Source of the DNA: CAYPNP01 sp964412195
GTDB lineage: Bacteria > Acidobacteriota > JAAYUB01
Assembly (NCBI GenBank): GCA_964412195.1
Contig: CAYPNP010000009.1
Location: forward strand, 1-64,000
Length of the DNA stretch: 64,000 bases
Direction: 5' to 3'
Shown here: one piece after another, positions 27,410 through 34,800 of the stretch
How the letters are laid out: every line of letters starts with the position of its first letter
How positions within the stretch are numbered: the first letter of the stretch is position 1
Notes under the pieces: model-generated
Told to the model about the DNA's origin: nothing
The model's database searches: none
What the model saw: the letters and a program-made list of their open reading frames with translations, nothing else
Position numbers and translations under genes: made by a program

Positions 27410-29560
27410 ATGACCCACGATACCCGCGACGTGAAAGAAATCACCACTCCTGTCAGCATCGAGCAGGAGCACGAGCGTTTCTCCAGCCTCTTCGCCAGCC
27501 TGGTCCGGAATTCGAGCGACATCATCACGGTTCTGGACGCGGAGGGCCGCTTCCGGTTCATCAGCGACTCCCTGACCGACGTGCTGGGTTGGCGGCCCGA
27601 AGAGCTGATCGGCCAGCTTTCGTTCCCGTTCATCCACCCCGACGACCGGGACGGCGGGCTGGCCGCGCTCGGCCGCGTGATGACCAATCCCGGCCAGCTG
27701 GTGACCCACCGCTACCGGCTCCTCCACCGGGACGGCCGTTACGTGCCCATCGAAGGGCGGGCCACCAACCTGCTGGCCGACCCTTTCGTCCAGGGCGTCC
27801 TGATCAATTCCCGGGACATCACCCACCGCCTGGAAGAGGAGGAGGTCCTGCGCCGCGCCCAGGCAGCCCTGGAACAGGAGGTCGAGAACCGGACCGCCGA
27901 AATCCGCGCGGCCAACCTGTTGCTGCAGCGGGAGATCGAGGAGCGCCGGCAAGTCGAGGGGCACCTCAGGCAGCGGCTGGCCGAGGCGGTGGCGCTGGAA
28001 CGGATATCCAGGATTTTCATCACCCACTCGCCGCCGGATTTTCAGGCCGTCCTGCAACAGCTGGGCGAGGCGATGCAGGTCAGCCGGGTTTTTCTTCATA
28101 TGCTCCGCGAAGGAGTGACGATCGAATCCGCTTACGAGTGGCGCCTCCGGCCGGAGGACGACCACCACCTGTTCGGGAAGGGAACCCGGATCTCCGAGTT
28201 CCGCGCGGCCTACGAGAGGTTTTGCCGGAACGAGGTGTTTTCGATTCCGGATGCCGACAAGCTGCCCCCGGAAGCGGTGGTGGAGCGGGATTTGGCCCGG
28301 ATCCTGCACGCCCGGTCGGCCCTGATGGTGCCGATCCTGGCCAAGGAGAGCACCCCGTGGGGGGTGATCGGCCTCGAGCGCTTCGACCAGCCCCACGAGT
28401 GGTCCCCCGAGGAGGAGCGTCTCGTCCGGGTCGTCAGCGAGATCATCGTCCACTACGACACCGCCCGGCGGGCGGAGATGGCCTTGCGCGAGAGCGAGGA
28501 GAGTTTCCGGATCATGTTTGAAAATGCCGCCATCGGCATGGTCATCGGCGATCTCAACGGATGCCTGATCTCCTGCAACAAGGCGCTGGAAGACATGACC
28601 GGTTACAGTCTGGCGGAGATGAAGGGCTTTAGCTACCTCGAAATCACGCATTCCGAGGATTACAACCGGTCCCGGGATGTGTTCGAAGGGGCAAAAGCGT
28701 CACCCGGGCGCCGCTACCAGATTGAGAAGCGGTACATCCGGAAGGACGGGCGGACGATCTGGGTCAGTGTCACGGCGTCCATCATTCACGACACCGAGGG
28801 GAAGCCGCGGCGCGTCTTCGGCATGCTCGAGGACGTCACCCAGGAAAGGGAGGCGAAGCAACAGGTGCTGGCTTACCAGGAACGGCTCCGCTCCTTGGCC
28901 TCCCAACTATCGCAGGCGGAGGAACAACAGCGGCGCCAGATCGCCGCGGAGCTGCATGACCGGATCGGGCAGGCGCTGGCGATGCTCAAGATCAAGCTGG
29001 GGGTGTGTCGCGAGCCGGCGATCCAGGCGGGAATGGAGGCGGACCTGGAGGATCTCCAGGCGATGCTCGACCAGATCATCGCCGACACCCGATTCCTGAT
29101 CTTCGAGATCAGCCCGCCGGTGCTCTACGAGCTGGGCTTCGTGCCGGCGGTGGAGTGGCTCACCGAGCAGATGAGCGAGCGGCACGGGCTGAAAATCACG
29201 GTGGAGGACGATCATCTGCCCAAGGTGATGAACGAGCACGTCCGCGTGCTGCTCTTCCAGGCGGTGCGGGAGCTGCTGGTGAATGTGATCAAGCACGCCC
29301 GCGCCGGCTGTGCCGCCGTGGCCATCCGGCGGGAAGGGGACTGGGTCCGGGTGACCGTCAGCGACGACGGCATCGGTTTCGATCCGGCGGCGGTGCGGTC
29401 CAGCACGGGCAAACAGGGAGGATTCGGGCTGTTCAACATCCAGGAGAGGCTGGCCTCCATTGGAGGCAACCTGGAAATCGAGGATCCCGGGGCGCAGGGC
29501 ACCCGGATCGCCCTGCGGGCGCCGCTGCCCCGGCCGCGGAGGCGGAGGAAGGGGCAATGA
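27410..29560 (+). CDS. PAS-GAF-PAS histidine kinase of the NarX/LiaS type
   Basis: 716 residues, with no transmembrane segment, so a cytoplasmic sensor. PAS domain (about 28-140), coiled coil (about 141-190), GAF domain (about 195-350), second PAS with PAC (about 362-480), HisKA_3 dimerisation helix with phospho-accepting His516 in AAELHDRIGQAL, and an HATPase_c domain with ELLVNVIKHARA, DDGIGFDP and GGFGLFNIQERL as N, G1 and G2 boxes. The stop overlaps the response-regulator ATG (ATGA), so they form a coupled two-component pair. The input ligand is unknown. Confidence 0.95.
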   Translation: MTHDTRDVKEITTPVSIEQEHERFSSLFASLVRNSSDIITVLDAEGRFRFISDSLTDVLGWRPEELIGQLSFPFIHPDDRDGGLAALGRVMTNPGQLVTHRYRLLHRDGRYVPIEGRATNLLADPFVQGVLINSRDITHRLEEEEVLRRAQAALEQEVENRTAEIRAANLLLQREIEERRQVEGHLRQRLAEAVALERISRIFITHSPPDFQAVLQQLGEAMQVSRVFLHMLREGVTIESAYEWRLRPEDDHHLFGKGTRISEFRAAYERFCRNEVFSIPDADKLPPEAVVERDLARILHARSALMVPILAKESTPWGVIGLERFDQPHEWSPEEERLVRVVSEIIVHYDTARRAEMALRESEESFRIMFENAAIGMVIGDLNGCLISCNKALEDMTGYSLAEMKGFSYLEITHSEDYNRSRDVFEGAKASPGRRYQIEKRYIRKDGRTIWVSVTASIIHDTEGKPRRVFGMLEDVTQEREAKQQVLAYQERLRSLASQLSQAEEQQRRQIAAELHDRIGQALAMLKIKLGVCREPAIQAGMEADLEDLQAMLDQIIADTRFLIFEISPPVLYELGFVPAVEWLTEQMSERHGLKITVEDDHLPKVMNEHVRVLLFQAVRELLVNVIKHARAGCAAVAIRREGDWVRVTVSDDGIGFDPAAVRSSTGKQGGFGLFNIQERLASIGGNLEIEDPGAQGTRIALRAPLPRPRRRRKGQ

Positions 29561-30207
29561 TCCGAATTCTGCTGGTAGACGACCACAAGATTGTCCGGAC
29601 CGGCCTCCGGTCGCTGATCGACGGCCAGAGCGGCATGCTGGTGGTGGCGGAGGCCGACAACGGCCGTGCGGCGATGCAGTTGATCGCAGAGCTGCAGCCG
29701 GACGTGGTGATCATGGACGTGGCCATGCCGGACCTCAACGGCATGGAGGCCACCCGCCGGATCGTCGCGGATTCCCCCGGAGTCAAGGTCATCGCCCTGT
29801 CGATGCACTCCGACCGGCGCTTCGTGACCGGGATGCTGGAGGCGGGGGCGTCGGGGTACCTGCTGAAGGACTGCGCCTTCGAGGAGCTGACCTCGGCCAT
29901 CCGGGCGGTGGTGCGCAAGCAGGCCTACATCAGCCCCGGGGTGGCGGGGGTCCTGGTGGAGGACGTCCGCCGGCGGGCGACGGAGGCGGCCCAGAAGGCC
30001 CCCGTGGCGCTGACCGCCCGGGAGCGGGAAGTCATCCAGTTGCTGGCGGAAGGGCACACCACCAAGGACATCGCCCACACCCTGGGGGTGAGCGTCAAGA
30101 CGGTGGAGTCCTACCGACAGCGGGTGATGGAAAAGCTGGGGCTCCGCAGCGTCGCGGAACTGACCAAGTGGGCCGTCCGGGAAGGCTTGTCGTCGCTGGA
30201 AAGCTGA
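29557..30207 (+). CDS. NarL/FixJ-family response regulator
   Basis: 216 residues. The receiver domain has acidic Asp8 and Asp9, the phospho-acceptor Asp54 in VIMDVAMPDL, and the conserved Lys in YLLKDC. The C-terminal LuxR-type helix-turn-helix is seen in LTAREREVIQLLAEG, then KDIAHTLGVSVKTVESYRQ. It is the partner of the preceding histidine kinase. Possible targets include the dyad-symmetric promoter at 27293-27334, because NarL-type regulators bind inverted heptamers, but this is inference. Confidence 0.96.
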   Translation: MIRILLVDDHKIVRTGLRSLIDGQSGMLVVAEADNGRAAMQLIAELQPDVVIMDVAMPDLNGMEATRRIVADSPGVKVIALSMHSDRRFVTGMLEAGASGYLLKDCAFEELTSAIRAVVRKQAYISPGVAGVLVEDVRRRATEAAQKAPVALTAREREVIQLLAEGHTTKDIAHTLGVSVKTVESYRQRVMEKLGLRSVAELTKWAVREGLSSLES

Positions 30208-30224
30208 CGGGTTTCCAGGTTCCG

Positions 30225-30240
30225 GGGCCCGTCCGGGCCC
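30225..30240 (+). terminator. Candidate terminator hairpin after the response regulator
   Basis: GGGCCC (30225-30230) and GGGCCC (30235-30240) form a 6-bp stem with a four-base loop. A second weak stem GGAGGG/CCCTCC (30244-30249 with 30267-30272) and a T5 run near 30290 follow. The combined signals suggest the kinase/regulator transcript ends before 30300. Confidence 0.4.
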
Positions 30241-30320
30241 TCCGGAGGGCGTCGTCCGCGGACAAACCCTCCCCCCTAAGAGTCAGGTTTTTCGAAGCGT
30301 AAAGTAGGGTATTCCCTGAT

Positions 30321-30348
30321 TTGATCTCAAAACCCATCCACGTATAGT
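30321..30348 (+). promoter_or_regulatory. Promoter of the candidate small RNA
   Basis: TTGATC (30321-30326) and TATAGT (30343-30348) are separated by 16 bases. The predicted start at about 30353-30355 is exactly where a perfect 11-bp stem begins. Confidence 0.6.
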
Positions 30349-30352
30349 GATT

Positions 30353-30485
30353 GTGGCTTCTTCAGGATTGGTTTGTGGGAATTCCTGCAAGGTCGGTCAG
30401 GGGGCTGAAGAAGCCCTTCATTGGCTTAGGCTGGGGTTGTGAGTTATGGTACCGGGCGCCGGCTTCGTGCCGGCGCTTTTGTTTT
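30353..30485 (+). ncRNA. Candidate structured small RNA
   Basis: In a 400-base gap without a convincing open frame there is a complete non-coding transcription unit. It has a promoter at 30321-30348, a perfect 11-bp stem GGCTTCTTCAG (30355-30365) with CTGAAGAAGCC (30405-30415) at the predicted 5' end, and a strong intrinsic terminator at 30456-30485. The predicted length is about 130 bases. A competing pairing, AAGCC (30411-30415) with GGCTT (30423-30427), overlaps the 3' arm of the first stem, so alternative folds are possible. I do not recognise the RNA family. Confidence 0.6.
30456..30485 (+). terminator. Strong intrinsic terminator
   Basis: GCGCCGGC (30456-30463) pairs perfectly with GCCGGCGC (30469-30476) around a five-base loop, followed by TTTTGTTTT. 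It ends the candidate small RNA and isolates the downstream glycosyltransferase-like gene. Confidence 0.85.
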
Positions 30486-30607
30486 CCTGGACCCTCCGCT
30501 TTCCTCTGCGCCGGCGAGCTTCTTCCAATCCAACGGTTCCCGGCGTGGCCGGGAAATCCACCGCCTCACCATGGTACAATGCGTCATCCCGCCGGCTGGG
30601 GCGCGTC

Positions 30608-32065
30608 GTGATCCGGAAATTGTGGGCGAAATATGAATCTTGGGCGAAGCGGCGCGGCTTCGTGCTGCTGCTCCTGGGAATCTTTGTGGCGGCCGGCTGG
30701 GGACTGATCGGCTTGCTCCGCCCGTGGCGGGAGCTGCCCCGGTCGACCTGGCCGTGCGGATTCGAGGCGGGCCGGATCGCCCGGAACCTGATCGACAGTC
30801 GGGGCTATGGTTCCCCCTTCGCCCTCCGGCCTGGTGAGGGATTCTGGATTGAGCCGGGCAGCTCCGGTCCCGGGGCGCGGCCGGACCCGGCGCCGGACAT
30901 CGGGCCGGTCCCTCCCACCGCCTGGATCACCCCGCCCAACGTCTCCATGTGGGTGCTGGTGTTCGGGCTGTTCGGGGTGTACACTCCGGCGGCCTGGGCG
31001 GCGTACCTCGGGCTGCAGGTCCTGCTGATGGCCGGGGCCTTGTACCTGTTGTGGCGGGTCCTGGCGCTGTCCGCCGGCGGTCGCGCCGCCGCGGTGGGAC
31101 TGCTCCTCCTGCTGGCCTATCCCCTGGTCTGGAGCATCCCCCTCACCGACACCCACAGCAGCACCCTGTTCGTGTTCCTGCTGGCGTCTTCGCTGTACGC
31201 CCTGGCCCGCTGGCTGGGTGGCGGCCGCTGGCTGTGGCTGGCGCTGCACGCCCTGGCGGCCGCCCTGGCGGTGCTGAGTGAGGCCTCGGCCGTCCTCTTC
31301 CTGGCGGCCTTCGAGGGCTGGCTGGCCGTGCGGGGTGTCCGGTTGGGCGAACCGCCCGGCGGAAAGGTTCCCGGCTGTCCGCCGGTTTCACCCGGTGGCT
31401 GGCGGCTGTCCCGCTCCGCCACGGTCCTGCTGACGGCGGTCCTGGCCTGCCTGCTGGCCTGGGGGCCCTGGCTGGTGCGCAACTGGCGGATTCTCGGGGC
31501 GCCGGTGCTGCTGAAATCCAACCTCGGGGTGGAACTCTGGCTGGGGAACAATCCCGACGCCCTGGCCGGCTTCCTCCATTCCCAGGTCGAGCATGCCGTT
31601 TACAGCAACGAGTCCGAACGCCGCCTGCTCCTGGAGATGGGTGAACCGGCCTACGCCCGGATCTGCTTCCGGCGTTTCGCCGACTTCGTGTCGGCTCGCC
31701 CGGGGGATTTCATTGTGCTGACCAGCCGGCGGGTGCTGCACTTCTGGACGCTGCTGCCCGGGAAAACCAACCCGGCCCGGCCGGCGCTCACGGTCCTGTT
31801 CCTGGCCTGCCTTGCCCTGTACGCCGGCCTGCGGTGGCGGGAGCGGCTCCGGCGTCACGGGGGGCTGGCCGGCCCGGACCGCCCCTGGCTGGAGTCAGCG
31901 GCGGTCTGCTTCCTCCTCTGGTACCCGGCGGCCTACTACGTGACGCACTTCCTGCTGTACCGCTACCGGTTCCCGCTGGAGATCATGCTGCTGGTCGCCC
32001 TGGCCTGCGCCCTGGCCCGGGCGTTCCCGCCCGAGCCGGAAGGGCCGGCCGCGGTCGCCGATTGA
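30608..32065 (+). CDS. Multi-pass membrane protein, GT-C glycosyltransferase-like
   Basis: 485 residues from a GTG start, with about 9-10 transmembrane helices. A long extracytoplasmic loop follows the first helix, then repeated Leu/Ala-rich helices. The stretch LKSNLGVELWLGNNPDA after a mid-protein helix and the RRVLHFWTLLP region are typical of uncharacterised dolichol-phosphate-sugar-type GT-C proteins. The GTG at 30608 is chosen because earlier in-frame codons run back into the terminator; its ribosome-binding site is weak (GGGG). The GT2 39 bases downstream could supply a polyprenyl-phosphate sugar donor for it. Confidence 0.7.
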   Translation: MIRKLWAKYESWAKRRGFVLLLLGIFVAAGWGLIGLLRPWRELPRSTWPCGFEAGRIARNLIDSRGYGSPFALRPGEGFWIEPGSSGPGARPDPAPDIGPVPPTAWITPPNVSMWVLVFGLFGVYTPAAWAAYLGLQVLLMAGALYLLWRVLALSAGGRAAAVGLLLLLAYPLVWSIPLTDTHSSTLFVFLLASSLYALARWLGGGRWLWLALHALAAALAVLSEASAVLFLAAFEGWLAVRGVRLGEPPGGKVPGCPPVSPGGWRLSRSATVLLTAVLACLLAWGPWLVRNWRILGAPVLLKSNLGVELWLGNNPDALAGFLHSQVEHAVYSNESERRLLLEMGEPAYARICFRRFADFVSARPGDFIVLTSRRVLHFWTLLPGKTNPARPALTVLFLACLALYAGLRWRERLRRHGGLAGPDRPWLESAAVCFLLWYPAAYYVTHFLLYRYRFPLEIMLLVALACALARAFPPEPEGPAAVAD

Positions 32066-32091
32066 CAGGCACCGCCGGGAGCGGCTACACT
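32062..32091 (+). promoter_or_regulatory. Promoter-like sequence before the GT2 gene
   Basis: A consensus TTGACA (32062-32067) overlaps the upstream stop codon; TACACT (32086-32091) lies 18 bases on, leaving a 13-base leader before the ATG at 32105 and no clear ribosome-binding site. Confidence 0.5.
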
Positions 32092-32104
32092 GGCGCCTGC
32101 AACC

Positions 32105-32833
32105 ATGAACACCGATCGGCCGATCCTTCTTTCCGTGGTCATCCCGGCTTACAACGAGGAAGCCCGCATCGGGCGCACCTTGGAACGCGTGTCCGCCTAC
32201 CTGGCGGGGCGGGACTACGCCGCGGAGATCCTCGTCGTGGACGACGGATCGTCTGACGCCACCCGCGACGTGGCCGGACGGGCCCTGGAACATTCGCCCG
32301 TGCCTTTTGGGGTGCTGACCCTGCCGGCCAACCGGGGCAAGGGGGCGGCAGTCCGCGAGGGCGTGCTGGCGGCCCGGGGGGAATTCATCCTGTTCAGTGA
32401 CGCCGACCTGTCCACGCCCATCGAGGAGGCGGACCGCCTCCTGGCGCGGCAGCGGGAGACGGGCGCCGACGCCGTGCTGGGGTCCCGCGCCCTGCCGGAC
32501 TCGCGGATCACCCGGCCGCAGGGCCGGCTGCGGGTGCTGGCCGGCAAGACCTTCAACCTCATGGTCCGGCTCGTGACCGGCCTGCCCTTCCGGGATACCC
32601 AATGCGGCTTCAAGCTGTTCCGGGGCCCGGTGGCGCGGGAACTGTTCGCCCGGCTGGAGGAGGAGCGGTTCGCCTTCGACGTGGAGATTGTCTACCGGGC
32701 GGTGCACCGCGGGCTGAAGGTGATCGAGGCGCCGGTGGAGTGGGCCGACGACCGCCGCAGCCGGGTCCGCTTCTTCCGCGACTCCACCCGGATGGCGGTG
32801 GCGCTGCTGCGGATCCGGCGTAGCCGCGATTGA
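32105..32833 (+). CDS. Family 2 glycosyltransferase, dolichyl/polyprenyl-phosphate glucosyltransferase type
   Basis: 242 residues. SVVIPAYNEEARIGRTL is the GT-A N-terminal motif, VVDDGSSDAT binds the nucleotide, and FSDADLSTPIEE carries the DxD metal site. DTQCGFKLFRG and FDVEIVYRAVHRG match the Alg5/DPM-type branch that moves a sugar from UDP or GDP to polyprenyl phosphate. There are no transmembrane helices. The last bases of its TGA stop (32831-32833) are the first bases of the inserted MITE-like element. Confidence 0.92.
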   Translation: MNTDRPILLSVVIPAYNEEARIGRTLERVSAYLAGRDYAAEILVVDDGSSDATRDVAGRALEHSPVPFGVLTLPANRGKGAAVREGVLAARGEFILFSDADLSTPIEEADRLLARQRETGADAVLGSRALPDSRITRPQGRLRVLAGKTFNLMVRLVTGLPFRDTQCGFKLFRGPVARELFARLEEERFAFDVEIVYRAVHRGLKVIEAPVEWADDRRSRVRFFRDSTRMAVALLRIRRSRD

Positions 32834-33148
32834 GGCTGTGCCGCAACAACCGATTATCCAAGTTGGTGTGATGGTGTCAGGCTCTGTCACGACCCAGCTA
32901 CCGGCGAGCGGTCAGTACCGGCAAGCGTGAGCTGCTGGCGGGTGACAGGACTCAGCTGGAGATGACGATCTGCATCTTCAGACAAACCGGATAGTTGAGT
33001 GAAATCTCGCGCCAGCAGCTCACGCTTGCCGGTACTGACCGCTCGCCGGCTGGCCATCGCTCGGCCCTTCCCACTCACCCGGGCGAGCCTCCGGGTCCAG
33101 GGAGGTCCGGCCATGAAATGAACAGAATATCGGTTGCGACACAGCCTC
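32832..33148. mobile_element. MITE-like non-coding element with terminal and internal inverted repeats
   Basis: About 317 bases. The ends are inverted copies: GAGGCTGTGCCGCAAC (32832-32847) and, read from 33148 backwards, GAGGCTGTGTCGCAAC, each continued by CCGAT or CGAT. Inside is a perfect 40-bp inverted repeat, 32901-32940 with 33010-33049, around a 69-base spacer that itself contains a small imperfect stem. There is no transposase frame; the longest minus-strand frame crosses the repeats and looks non-coding. The ends resemble those of DDE transposons, so it is probably moved in trans. No clear target duplication is visible. Confidence 0.75.
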
Positions 33149-33189
33149 GGAATTGACTCCGGCACAATTTAAGGGGCTTTCGGGGGAAT

Positions 33190-33420
33190 GCTTCGAACGG
33201 AATCAGCCTCACCGGCTTCGCGGTGCCGGAGTTTCCACTCTGCGTCCTTTGCGCCTCTGCGCGAACTTCCTGATCCGAATACGTTTGCGAACACGATTAC
33301 GATCGACGAGTGCGATCGCCTGCCGGTCACCGGTCACCCGTCACCGGTCATCCGTCGATTACGAGCACGAGCACGAGCACGAATCGATCCGCAATCCGCA
33401 ATCCGCAATTCGCAATAGGT
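33190..33420. repeat. Mosaic short-period intergenic repeats before the M16 gene end
   Basis: Words in order: GCGTCCTTTGCGCCTCTGCG (about 33241-33260), a GTCACCGGTCACCCG series (about 33325-33350), CGAGCACGAGCACGA (about 33362-33380) and the CCGCAATCC series (about 33388-33417). The last lies 4 bases from the stop of the M16 gene at 33422. Words of the same kinds occur at 24641, 53637, 57000 and 57190. Bases 33149-33190 hold no recognised element. Confidence 0.75.
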
Positions 33421-33421
33421 C

Positions 33422-34753
33422 CTATTCCACCAGCACCCACTGGAAATTGCCGGGCGCGAAATAGCACACCCGCACACGGCGCAGGTCGGCCATGGACACC
33501 TTGTCCAGCCGCTGCAGCCGCTGCCGGTAGGCCTCCGGCGGCTGGCCCTGGAACATCCCCAGGCCCATGAAGTAAGCCCGGCTCAGCGAAGGGATCCAGC
33601 GCATCAGCGTCTGCCCCTTCAGCTTGTTGACCGCCTTCTGCAGCTCGCGCTGGCTGACGCCGGCCCCGGCGAAGTGCCGCACCTGCTCCTGGATGCCGTC
33701 CCGGGCAGTGGCCAGGTTCTCCGGCCGGGTGCCCATGGAGATCTGGAGCATGGCCAGGTCGCCCCGGTTGAGCCAGGACACCCCGGCGCCCAGCGAGTAA
33801 GCCAGGCCGCGTTTCTCCCGCAGTTCGAAGCTCAGGGCGTCGGAGAAGAGCGACACCAGGACCTCCAGGGCCGGGGCGTCCTTCGGGTCGACGCGGAACG
33901 CCTTCCCCGCCCAGACGTAGCCCTGTTTTCCCTTCAGGGAAAGCCGGACCGGCTCGGGGGGCGCGGCGGCCGGCGCGAAGCTCAGGTCCGCCCGCTGGGT
34001 GGGGCGCCCGGCGTCGCCGGAGACGAGGGCCCGGATCTCCGCTTCGACTTCCCGGACCGGCTGGTTCGTCTGGACCGTCCAGATCATGTTGGCCGGCTGG
34101 AAGTGCTTCGGCCAGAAGTCCTGGACGTCCGGCAGGGTGATGGACTGGAGCGAGGCCGCCGATCCGTAGACCGACCGGCCCTTCCACGTGCCGGGGAAGA
34201 GGGCCTGGAGCATCGCCCGCTGGCCGGCCAGCCGCGGATCGCGCTCCTGGCGGGCCTGGACCTGGCCCATCGCCTGGCGGGCCTGCGCGAGGTTCGCCTC
34301 GGTCAGGGCCGGCTGGAAGAGCATCTCCGCCAGCAGTTGGAGCCCCTCGCGGTAGTACGTGTCGATCGTCTGGAAGCGCACGTAGGAGTACTCTTCGACG
34401 GTGTAGTAGTCGTCGAAGGGGATCATCGCGCTGTCCACCGTCTTGACCTGGGCGCCGATGGCGTCGAGGGCCTGCGAGAGGGCGTCCTTGTCGCGGCGCG
34501 CGGTGCCGAGGGGCAGCAGCCGGTGGCACAGGTCGACCAGCCCTTCCTTGCCCGCCGGCTCCCGGGCGCACCGGTTGCGCACCAGCACGTGCACGGCGAA
34601 GATCCGGGATTCCGGGTTCCTCTCCACCGCCACCGTCAGCCCGCTCGCCAGCGGCTTGGCGTCCGCCGCGGGCAGCGCCGGAACGGCCAGGGCCAGGGCC
34701 AACCAGAGTCCGCCGGCCAGTCGCGCGATCCTTGCCTTCTTGCTCATCCTCAC
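33422..34753 (-). CDS. M16-family peptidase subunit lacking the zinc-binding motif
   Basis: 443 residues with a signal peptide (RIARLAGGLWLALALAVPAL). Both halves have the M16 fold pattern (MIWTVQTNQPVREVEAEIRA, GLAYSLGAG, LAMLQISMGTRPE). Where HxxEH should occur, after a 'GLVDL' helix start, the sequence reads LCHRLLPLG, so the zinc site is missing. In bacterial M16 heterodimers one subunit is catalytic and the other, like this one, contributes substrate binding. It follows the catalytic M16 gene by 47 bases on the same strand. Likely periplasmic. Confidence 0.9.
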   Translation of the reverse strand: MRMSKKARIARLAGGLWLALALAVPALPAADAKPLASGLTVAVERNPESRIFAVHVLVRNRCAREPAGKEGLVDLCHRLLPLGTARRDKDALSQALDAIGAQVKTVDSAMIPFDDYYTVEEYSYVRFQTIDTYYREGLQLLAEMLFQPALTEANLAQARQAMGQVQARQERDPRLAGQRAMLQALFPGTWKGRSVYGSAASLQSITLPDVQDFWPKHFQPANMIWTVQTNQPVREVEAEIRALVSGDAGRPTQRADLSFAPAAAPPEPVRLSLKGKQGYVWAGKAFRVDPKDAPALEVLVSLFSDALSFELREKRGLAYSLGAGVSWLNRGDLAMLQISMGTRPENLATARDGIQEQVRHFAGAGVSQRELQKAVNKLKGQTLMRWIPSLSRAYFMGLGMFQGQPPEAYRQRLQRLDKVSMADLRRVRVCYFAPGNFQWVLVE

Positions 34754-34800
34754 CTCACCTCATCTTCTCTGCCGATTCACCGATTCACCCATTCACCGCG

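Noticed and set aside
30446..30607. Upstream ATG start for the GT-C-like gene
   Set aside because: It would make the terminator stem and spacer part of the protein and adds a non-membrane Arg/Pro-rich stretch; the GTG at 30608 is followed directly by the first helix.
32887..33165. Minus-strand open frame of 92 codons inside the MITE-like element
   Set aside because: It crosses both arms of the 40-bp inverted repeat and the terminal repeat and shows no transposase signature.
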